Assembly (NCBI GenBank): GCA_031260235.1
Contig: JAIRKG010000153.1
Span: 1 to 7,983 of the forward strand
Direction: 5' to 3'
Source: Dysgonamonadaceae bacterium
GTDB taxonomy: Bacteria > Bacteroidota > Bacteroidia > Bacteroidales > Azobacteroidaceae
DNA: 7,983 nucleotides
Below, piece by piece: positions 1 to 5,897 of this stretch. The position numbers and the translations under genes were made by a program. Below the pieces are notes generated by a model. The model was not told the DNA's origin. It saw only the letters and a list, made by a program, of their open reading frames with translations, and did not search any database. Every line of letters begins with the position of its first letter. Position 1 is the first letter of the stretch.

Positions 1-64
1 TCGAGTATTCATTTATAATTTAATTTGGAATTATCCGAGTAGGACATTGTTAGCATCTTCACCA

Positions 65-97
65 CAAAGATATAAGTTATTTTTGATATACCCCAAG
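65..97 (-). promoter_or_regulatory. Bacteroidota-type promoter firing leftward out of the window
   Basis: On the minus strand TATCTTTG (72-65) matches the Bacteroidota -7 consensus TAnnTTTG exactly. A CTTG at 97-94, 21 bp upstream, can act as a weak -33 box. Transcription would start near 58 and run off the left edge. An ATG at 12-10 on the minus strand, behind an A/T-rich leader, reads M-N-T-R before the window ends and may be the start of the gene served. The promoter match is seen directly; the gene is inferred. Confidence 0.45.
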
Positions 98-110
98 TCC
101 GGAAAACCCG

Positions 111-186
111 CCGCCGTCACCCGGAGGCGAAGCGGCGAAGCAATCCACCAAAACAAGCCCGTCATTGCGAGGCGAAGCCCGCGGCA
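111..186. repeat. Dispersed GC-rich palindromic repeat, copy A
   Basis: This segment holds CGTCACCCGGAGGCG (115-129), found again at 771-785, and CGAAGCAATCCA (136-147), the reverse complement of the TGGATTGCTTCG in copies B and C. GTCATTGCGAGGCGAAGCCC follows at 161-180. Read on the minus strand, that last part forms the small hairpin GGC-TTC-GCC followed by TCGCAATGAC, as in the other copies. Copy A is rearranged compared with B and C. Open frames through it are repeat-derived and are not called as genes. Confidence 0.7.
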
Positions 187-202
187 ACCTCCACAAAAAA
201 CC

Positions 203-230
203 AAAGCCCCCCAATCGGGAGGCTTTTTTA
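203..230. terminator. Bidirectional intrinsic terminator
   Basis: The hairpin AAAGCCCCCC / GGGAGGCTTT (203-226) has one internal mismatch. It is followed on the plus strand by six T (224-229). On the minus strand it is followed by TTTGGTTTTTTG. It lies 34 bp beyond the stop of the minus-strand gene remnant at 264 and would terminate leftward transcripts from it. Confidence 0.55.
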
Positions 231-263
231 AAATCCGGCGCAATGCCAAATCCGTGAAGACTG

Positions 264-679
264 TTATGCCGGCGCCACGATATTAAAACTGACCGTTTTC
301 GACCCCTTAAATGCATTTTTCCCGTGAATAATCACGCTCGCCGTGCCGGGTTTATCGTTGTTGTGATAAGACAGCTCAAAGTCTTTGGCAAATGCCAGTT
401 TTTTCCCTTCATACATGACGTCCGGTATTAGAACAACCGGTTCGCCTTTCCATTCCTGGTCGGGAATGGATGCTACCGTCGCCTTGTCGATATTTTTTGC
501 GGCGTGGTGATGATCGTGATCTTTCAGCCGGTGCGTACCCAGTCCAAATTTGCCTGTTCTTCGGCAATCCATTTGTTAAATTCAGGCGTAAACTGCTGAA
601 TAGCGTTTTTTACGTCTGCTCCTGCATGTGAAATTTCGCCTCTTACTTTATCGAAAAATTCGTAATGCGTTTTGTTCAA
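264..679 (-). pseudogene. Frameshifted remnant: DUF6261-like N-terminus joined to a surface-type beta repeat
   Basis: Two overlapping minus-strand frames look like pieces of one broken gene. The upstream piece (about 679 to 524) reads LNKTHYEFFDKVRGEI and continues to EEQANLDWVR before a TGA. This resembles the N-terminal part of DUF6261-type proteins of Bacteroidales, a match from memory and of low certainty. The downstream piece, in another frame (stop at 264), carries a His/Asp-rich linker (HRLKDHDHHH) and then one beta-sandwich-like repeat (about 482-279). Its hallmarks are IPDQEW, DFELSY, PGTASVIIHGK and KTVSFNI, typical of tandem repeats in bacterial surface proteins. One lost base (or two gained) between about 572 and 524 would reconnect the frames. 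The N-terminus has no convincing start: palindromic repeat DNA (687 onward) lies where it should be. A large internal deletion is likely, since the two parts are not usual direct neighbours. A real short gene for the downstream piece alone (ATG at 572) is possible but less likely. Confidence 0.5.
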
Positions 680-686
680 AGTTTTT

Positions 687-749
687 CTCTCCCCGTTGGG
701 GAGGGACTTGCTACGTTCATAGCAAGCGAACCAAAATATTTTTGCTTGC
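687..749. repeat. Cluster of three short inverted repeats
   Basis: Three inverted repeats lie close together: CTCCCC-GTT-GGGGAG (689-703), CTTGCTA-CGTTCA-TAGCAAG (707-726, a perfect 7-bp stem) and GCAAGC (722-727) with GCTTGC (744-749). The last two share bases and could form alternative stems. Without a T-run this does not look like a terminator. It sits where the 5' end of the gene remnant should be and is probably mobile intergenic repeat DNA. Confidence 0.5.
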
Positions 750-770
750 ACGTATGTTGCAACCTCACCC

Positions 771-875
771 CGTCACCCGGAGGCGCGATAGCGGCGCGTA
801 ATGACGTGTACGGTTCTGTTTGCTGGATTGCTTCGGACTTTGTCCTCGCAATGACGGGTGCGGCGCAATGACGGG
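771..875 (+). repeat. Dispersed GC-rich palindromic repeat, copy B
   Basis: The block starts with CGTCACCCGGAGGCG (771-785, same as copy A). It then contains the REP-like palindrome at 827-852: outer arms ATTGC (827-831) and GCAAT (848-852), inner stem GGAC (835-838) and GTCC (842-845), loop TTT. A second GCAATGACGGG follows (848-858 and 865-875, 17-bp period). The inner stem differs from copy C (GGGC/GCCC) by a compensated base pair. No gene is supported between 680 and 932. Confidence 0.75.
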
Positions 876-911
876 GGTGGGCAGCGATGATGGGGTGCGG
901 ACGGGGGCGTT

Positions 912-946
912 GCGGGGGTGTCCCCCGCTGGATTAATTTTTAATGA
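912..946. repeat. GC hairpin plus AT tail, related to the pepE terminator
   Basis: GCGGGGG-TGT-CCCCCGC (912-928) is followed by GGATTAATTTTTAATGAG (930-947), which matches the tail of the hairpin after pepE (7789-7805) except for one extra A. On the plus strand the T-run gives it terminator form. On the minus strand it stands directly behind the sppA stop codon but lacks a T-run, so it is only a weak sppA terminator candidate. The shared tail overlaps the last sppA codons. Confidence 0.55.
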
Positions 947-2768
947 GAGGTGGGGCGGCAGGTTGCACTATTTCCGGCGCAACTGCCTGTCTGATGTCAA
1001 ACGTCCGCCAAACATTCAACAGCTGTTTCCGCTCCAGCGCTTCTTTTCCGATAAAAATATCCAAGATGCGCATTTCGGCGTTATTTACGGATTCTTCCAG
1101 CAGGTGGGTAAAGAAATCTTTCTGCAGAGGATATTCCTCGATGGAATATTGGTCGACGCCTGCTAATCCGGCGGCTATTTCGACGGCTTTGTCAATGCCG
1201 CCCAATTCATCAATCAGGCCGTTGCTTAATGCCTGGTTACCGCTCCAGATGCGTCCTTGCCCGATGGCGTCGATTTCCGCTTTGGTTTTCCCGCGTCCAT
1301 CGGCACAGCGGCTCAGGAACGTGTCGTAGCCTCTTTCGATATATGCCCGGATCATTGCCGATTCGTCGGCATTGAAGGGACGGGCAGGAAGCAAGCCGCC
1401 ACCGAGCAGGGGTATGCCGACGGCTTCGTTATTGAAGTTTGAATGTTTGTTTGTTCCCACGCGGTCGTGGGTTACGCCGATTTTCTTAGCCAGTGATGCA
1501 CCGGAAGGAATCAAGCCGTAGATGCCGATTGAGCCGGTGATTGTAGTTGGCTCGGCAACGATTTTGCTCGCAGGTGCGGCGATATAATATCCTCCGGAAG
1601 CTGCATAATCGCCCATCGAAACGACTACCGGTTTCACTTCGTTTAGGGCTTTCACCGCATGGTGAATCTGCTCGGAGGCAAAGGCACTCCCGCCGCGAGA
1701 ATTGACCCTGAACACAACGGCTTTAACGTCTTTGTCCTTTTTCAGATTGTCGATTTCTTCCGCATATTTTTTGACGGTAATGACGCCGGTAGCGAAAAAC
1801 TGTTCCTTTTCATTGTCCGTGATTATGCCTTCGGCGAATAAAACGGCGATCTTGTCTTTTTTGATTTTCTCAATGCCTGCCGGAATGGCTTTCAGGTTGT
1901 TTACGCTTGCTATTTCCAAATCTTCGTCGTCGGTCAGGTCTAATAGTCTTTTGAGGTAGGATTCCACTTCGTCTCCGTATTTCAGGCTATCAACGAGTTG
2001 GTTGGCAACGATTATTTTCGGGTCGGCAAAAGTCATACATTTATCGGCATATTGATTGAGTTTATCGGTGAGAATGTTGCGGCTTTCGGAAATATCCGCC
2101 AGCAGCGTTCCCCAAATATCGTTCAATATCGACGAGTGTTGCTCTTTATTTGCATCGCTCATTTTATCGTGGATATACGGCTCGACTGCCGACTTGAACG
2201 TCCCGACTTTGAATACCTGCCATTCAATGCCGATATTTTCGTAAAACCCTTTTTCAAACTGGATGCTCATGCCTAAACCCTGGAAGATGAATATGCCTTC
2301 GGGATTCAGGAAAATGGGGCTGGCAACCGAGGCGATGTAATAGGAGTTTTGCGTGTATTGATCGCCGTATGCGACGATAAATTTACCGCTTTCTTTGAAC
2401 GAGAGCAACGCGTCGCGTATTTGCCGCGCAGAGGCGAAACCGGTCTGAAGCATACCTGCTTTCAGGTAAATTCCCGCGATTTTGTCGTTGTCTTTTGCCT
2501 TTTTGATTGCGGAGATAACGTCGTTTAATCCGAGCGCTTTTGTTTCGTTGAGCAGGAAATCGAATGGATTTTCTTCCACGCGGTCATTGATTACGCCGGT
2601 TAAATCCACTTTTAACACCGTTTTCGGTTCTAAAACATAGGTGGGTTTGCTCCCCATTGAGATGGTGGCTATTCCCGCAATAGATGCAACACAGAGGATG
2701 AATAAAATAAATCCTGCAATAAATACGCCTAAACAGGAGGCGAATAACATTTTAAAAAAACTCTTCAT
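933..2768 (-). CDS. sppA: Signal peptide peptidase SppA, 67K type (protease IV)
   Basis: Membrane-bound serine protease of family S49 that degrades cleaved signal peptides in the cell envelope. The 611-residue length fits the two-domain 67K form (E. coli SppA is 618). Residues about 8-36 form one hydrophobic segment, the N-terminal anchor. The N-terminal S49-like domain contains the catalytic lysine in VGTFKSAVEPY (K192). The C-terminal domain carries the nucleophile in MGDYAASGGYYI (S391), followed by TGSIGI. These match the family's Lys/Ser dyad, K209 and S409 in E. coli. The start is the first ATG, preceded by an A-rich leader (AAAAAATAAAACAA) without a Shine-Dalgarno sequence. It is the last gene of the minus-strand run, 69 bp after ettA, with no promoter of its own seen, so co-transcription is likely. 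Oddity: the last residues (PLIKN and the stop) are encoded by a short sequence that recurs near 7789-7805 beside another GC hairpin, suggesting a C-terminus altered by repeat DNA. Confidence 0.95.
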   Translation of the reverse strand: MKSFFKMLFASCLGVFIAGFILFILCVASIAGIATISMGSKPTYVLEPKTVLKVDLTGVINDRVEENPFDFLLNETKALGLNDVISAIKKAKDNDKIAGIYLKAGMLQTGFASARQIRDALLSFKESGKFIVAYGDQYTQNSYYIASVASPIFLNPEGIFIFQGLGMSIQFEKGFYENIGIEWQVFKVGTFKSAVEPYIHDKMSDANKEQHSSILNDIWGTLLADISESRNILTDKLNQYADKCMTFADPKIIVANQLVDSLKYGDEVESYLKRLLDLTDDEDLEIASVNNLKAIPAGIEKIKKDKIAVLFAEGIITDNEKEQFFATGVITVKKYAEEIDNLKKDKDVKAVVFRVNSRGGSAFASEQIHHAVKALNEVKPVVVSMGDYAASGGYYIAAPASKIVAEPTTITGSIGIYGLIPSGASLAKKIGVTHDRVGTNKHSNFNNEAVGIPLLGGGLLPARPFNADESAMIRAYIERGYDTFLSRCADGRGKTKAEIDAIGQGRIWSGNQALSNGLIDELGGIDKAVEIAAGLAGVDQYSIEEYPLQKDFFTHLLEESVNNAEMRILDIFIGKEALERKQLLNVWRTFDIRQAVAPEIVQPAAPPLIKN

Positions 2769-2837
2769 TTGTTTTATTTTTTAATTATTAATTATACTTC
2801 GATATATCTCCGCCCTGGAGGGCTGCCGCCATTTATA

Positions 2838-4526
2838 TCAACATTCTGCCAATTTCCTGTAGCGTATCCGCTTCGGCTCCATATACCCCAAACGCTGCTT
2901 TTTATTTTCTTCATATTCGGAATAGGAACCTTCAAAGAAAAACACTTCCGAGTTTCCTTCAAAAGCAAGGATGTGCGTACAAATCCGGTCTAAAAACCAG
3001 CGGTCGTGAGAAATGACTGCCGCGCAACCGGCAAAGTTTTCCAGCCCTTCTTCCAGTGCACGCAGTGTATTGACATCTATATCGTTGGTCGGTTCGTCGA
3101 GCAGGAGAACATTGGCTTCCGATTTCAAAGTCAGCGCCAGGTGCAGGCGGTTTCTTTCACCACCCGAAAGCACTCCGCATTTCTTCTCCTGGTCGGCTCC
3201 GCTGAAATTGAACCGTCCCAGATAGGCGCGGGAATTGACTTCTTTCCCGCCAACGCGAATAAATTCCGTGCCTCCCGATATTACTTGGAAAACTGTTTTC
3301 TCGGGGTCTACGTCCGTATGGCTTTGATCAACATAGCCGATTTTAACCGTTTCGCCGACTTCAAAACTGCCTTTGTCCTGCTTTTCCAAGCCCATAATCA
3401 GGCGGAAAAGCGTTGTTTTTCCCGCGCCGTTAGGCCCGATAATTCCGACAATCCCGTTGGGAGGCAGCATGAAATTCAAATCGGCATAAAGCAATTTGTC
3501 GCCGTAGGCTTTGGAAACATGTATACATTCGATGACTTTGTTTCCCAAACGGGGACCGTTGGGGATGAAGATTTCCAGTTTTTCTTCCCGTTTTTTGACG
3601 TCTTCGTTCAAAAGTTGTTCATATGAGTTCAGGCGTGCTTTTCCTTTGGATTGACGGGCTTTTGGCGCCATTCTTGACCATTCGAGTTCCCGTTCCAGGG
3701 TTTTTCGGCGTTTGCTTGCCTGCTTTTCTTCCTGTGCCATACGGGTTGTTTTTTGTTCCATCCATGAAGTATAATTTCCTTTCCACGGGATACCTTCGCC
3801 GCGGTCTAATTCAAGAATCCAGCCCGCCACATGGTCCAGAAAATAGCGGTCGTGGGTAATGCAAATCACCGTTCCGGCATATTGTTGCAAATGTTGTTCC
3901 AGCCAATCGATAGATTCTGCGTCCAAGTGGTTGGTCGGCTCGTCTAAGAGGAGGATGTCAGGTTGTTGCAACAACAGGCGGCAAAGGGCAACGCGGCGGC
4001 GTTCGCCTCCGGAAAGCGTCCCAACCGGTTGGTCTCCGGGCGGACAGCGCAATGCGTCCATTGCCCGTTCCAGTCTGCCGTCGATGTTCCATGCGTCGGT
4101 TGCGTCAATTTTATCCTGCAATTCGGCTTGGCGGGTAAGGAGCTTATCCATCTTTTCTGCGTCTTCGTAATATTCCGGCAAGCCGAATTTTTCATTAACC
4201 GCTTCATATTCTTTCAGGATATCCATGATTTCCCCTATGCCTTCCTGCACCGTTTCTTTGACGGTTTGAGCGTCGTCCAGTTTCGGGTCCTGTTCCAGAT
4301 AACCAATCGAATATCCGGGAGAAAAAACGACTTCACCCTGATAATCTTTTTCGATTCCGGCGATTATTTTCAACAGGGTCGATTTCCCTGAGCCGTTCAA
4401 ACCGATGACGCCGATTTTAGCGCCGTAGTAAAATGATAGGTAAATGTCTTTGAGGACTTGTTTGTGAGGCGGAAATATTTTGTTCGCGCCTACCATTGAA
4501 AAAATGATTTTTTTATCGTCTGCCAT
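2838..4526 (-). CDS. ettA: Energy-dependent translational throttle protein EttA (ABC-F ATPase)
   Basis: Soluble ABC-F ATPase that binds the ribosomal E site and gates entry into elongation according to the ATP/ADP state. It has 562 residues (E. coli EttA: 555). The first ATPase domain has Walker A GLNGSGKST (42-50), signature LSGGE (171-175) and Walker B ILLLDEPTNHLD (191-202, catalytic E196). An arm insertion of about 45 residues (95-140) interrupts it. A charged linker (about 258-325), the P-site tRNA-contacting region of ABC-F proteins, leads to the second domain with GPNGAGKTT (364-372), LSGGE (453-457) and LLLDEPTND (474-482, E478). The C-terminus RIRYRKL resembles that of EttA. The arm, the MAPKARQSKGKAR linker motif and the lack of a long C-terminal extension favour EttA over Uup or resistance-type ABC-F proteins. 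The ATG has an A-rich leader without Shine-Dalgarno. It lies 57 bp downstream of the deacetylase-like gene and 69 bp before sppA, and is probably co-transcribed with both. Confidence 0.94.
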   Translation of the reverse strand: MADDKKIIFSMVGANKIFPPHKQVLKDIYLSFYYGAKIGVIGLNGSGKSTLLKIIAGIEKDYQGEVVFSPGYSIGYLEQDPKLDDAQTVKETVQEGIGEIMDILKEYEAVNEKFGLPEYYEDAEKMDKLLTRQAELQDKIDATDAWNIDGRLERAMDALRCPPGDQPVGTLSGGERRRVALCRLLLQQPDILLLDEPTNHLDAESIDWLEQHLQQYAGTVICITHDRYFLDHVAGWILELDRGEGIPWKGNYTSWMEQKTTRMAQEEKQASKRRKTLERELEWSRMAPKARQSKGKARLNSYEQLLNEDVKKREEKLEIFIPNGPRLGNKVIECIHVSKAYGDKLLYADLNFMLPPNGIVGIIGPNGAGKTTLFRLIMGLEKQDKGSFEVGETVKIGYVDQSHTDVDPEKTVFQVISGGTEFIRVGGKEVNSRAYLGRFNFSGADQEKKCGVLSGGERNRLHLALTLKSEANVLLLDEPTNDIDVNTLRALEEGLENFAGCAAVISHDRWFLDRICTHILAFEGNSEVFFFEGSYSEYEENKKQRLGYMEPKRIRYRKLAEC

Positions 4527-4583
4527 ATTTTATTTTTCTTATAATTGATAATTATTTTTGAAGATACAAAAGAGATGCAATCA

Positions 4584-5894
4584 TTATTCCAGCGAAGCCG
4601 CATAATCAAAAGAAACCGAAAAGACGTCTTTCCATGCTTTATCTTCCTTGCCCGCCAGATTGGAGTTGTGCCAAAGGCTAAGGAAATCCCCGCCTGATTT
4701 CTTACATTCATCGATCAACTGCTTAATTTTGAACAGGGCATATTCCGGATTACAGTTCAAATGAGTGATAAGCGTTGTGTCCATCATAATCGTAGGGTGA
4801 ATCATCAGGTCGGTTTGAATGTCGTGTTCAACGTCATAGAAATGATAGGGAACGGCGGTTCCGGAGCGGAAACCGGGCGCTTTGGAAAAACCGAGCGTGA
4901 AGTCGTCCGTAAATCCGGCGGCGGCGGCTTCGCGGAAAGATTGCGGGCAAACCACTCGCAAAAAGTGCCGTCGGCAGGCGGTTACATTCCTGTTCAGCAT
5001 TTTTTCAAGTTCTTTCTTTTCTTTCTCCATTAGTTGGGGATTGTTAAAAGCGTCGTATGAAGGGTGCGACCCAATCGTAGCCTGTTTCAGGTTTTTCAAA
5101 TACTTGTTATAGAAAATGGTTGACACGTCGTTGTTACGGCCATATTGCCCGCTTCTTCCCAGCAGGACAAATAAATGATATTCCCGCCCCGCTTTTTTGT
5201 GAAGTTCGTCTATTTCCATAGTGGCGTGCATATAAGTATCGGGCATTAGACGGAAAACAACGCCCAGTCGTTCCGCCGCTCTCTTAAAATTGGCTTTCAG
5301 CAAATCCAGAACCGTCAACGCTGCGGTTTTAAAGATTCCTTTGTGACGATACATAAAGGGAAAATCAATGTCTATCGTACTTATAAAACGGTATTTCCGC
5401 AGTTTGCATTTAAAATCCAGATATTTCTTTTCCAATTCTGCTTTCAAACCATAAGCCCACCGGTCGATAAGCGGGATTTCAAGTGCATTATTCCGGTAAA
5501 GCAACGATGCGTTCACATTGAACCGATCATGCTTGTCAATGCGCGTTGAATGATATTCTTCGTAAGACGTTAATAGATAAAATGCGGCGGAAAAAAGGTC
5601 GAAAGGAATATCACCACCCTCCTGTTTAAAGAAACAGAAAAAGCCGTTCCAATTATATTCTTCCAAATCGGGAATTTCCCTGACGCCCGTTTCAAACAGC
5701 AGTTCGTGCGGGATAATCTGCAAACCCTGCGCCAAGCTTTCCTTTGAATAGTTGATGCAAACCCCGCCCGCCTGTAGAAAATCTTCTTTTAAGGTTGTAA
5801 TTCTGAATGTTTCTCCCAGTATATTTCCCAAAATATGCTGCGCCACATAATTTAGCCGGGTGATATTTTTCTCTGCGGTATAAACTATAATCAT
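4584..5894 (-). CDS. DUF7033 / polysaccharide deacetylase-like protein
   Basis: A 436-residue protein of the type annotated in Bacteroidales as polysaccharide deacetylase family (DUF7033). No signal peptide or membrane segment is visible, so it is probably cytoplasmic. The N-terminal part (about 1-165) would be the DUF7033-like region. The C-terminal part has the layout of a carbohydrate esterase 4 fold: STIDIDFPF (172-180, D175 and D177), IGSHPSYDA (274-282, H277), RRHFLRV (308-314), GFRSGTAVPYHFYD (341-354), IHPTIMMDTT (365-374) and WHNS (408-411). These would supply the metal-binding Asp/His residues and the catalytic base. The motif roles are inferred from the family; substrate and reaction are unknown. 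A role in sugar modification of cell-surface glycans is only a guess. The ATG begins 3 bases after the stop of the extended ispE frame, which would favour translational coupling; no promoter is visible directly upstream. A 57-bp A/T-rich gap separates it from ettA. Confidence 0.8.
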   Translation of the reverse strand: MIIVYTAEKNITRLNYVAQHILGNILGETFRITTLKEDFLQAGGVCINYSKESLAQGLQIIPHELLFETGVREIPDLEEYNWNGFFCFFKQEGGDIPFDLFSAAFYLLTSYEEYHSTRIDKHDRFNVNASLLYRNNALEIPLIDRWAYGLKAELEKKYLDFKCKLRKYRFISTIDIDFPFMYRHKGIFKTAALTVLDLLKANFKRAAERLGVVFRLMPDTYMHATMEIDELHKKAGREYHLFVLLGRSGQYGRNNDVSTIFYNKYLKNLKQATIGSHPSYDAFNNPQLMEKEKKELEKMLNRNVTACRRHFLRVVCPQSFREAAAAGFTDDFTLGFSKAPGFRSGTAVPYHFYDVEHDIQTDLMIHPTIMMDTTLITHLNCNPEYALFKIKQLIDECKKSGGDFLSLWHNSNLAGKEDKAWKDVFSVSFDYAASLE

Positions 5895-5897
5895 TTG

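Noticed and set aside
31..316. Three overlapping short open frames at the left end, on both strands
   Set aside because: They run through repeat copy A and the terminator hairpin; their length comes from stop-poor GC-rich repeat sequence.
665..871. Plus-strand 68-codon open frame over the repeat block
   Set aside because: Its translation (SLPVGEGLA, CWIASDFVLAMTG) is just the dispersed GC-rich repeats read as protein; no domain or leader supports a gene.
771..875. CRISPR-like array in the repeat block
   Set aside because: Repeat units are few, unequal and irregularly spaced, without unique spacers of constant length; a REP-like cluster fits better.
2812..2823. GCCCT-GG-AGGGC inverted repeat between ettA and sppA as a terminator
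   Set aside because: The stem is only five pairs with a two-base loop and lacks a T-run on the minus strand; sppA likely depends on read-through.
3006..3626. 206-codon plus-strand frame inside ettA
   Set aside because: It is the antisense shadow of an intact, motif-complete ettA and shows no family features.
2838..4526. Antibiotic-resistance ABC-F protein
   Set aside because: Length, arm insertion, linker and C-terminus fit housekeeping EttA, and the neighbours are housekeeping genes.
4541..4555. ATAATT-GAT-AATTAT inverted repeat upstream of ettA as an operator
   Set aside because: It is purely A/T-rich and resembles the common leaders of this genome (a similar one precedes sppA); chance explains it.
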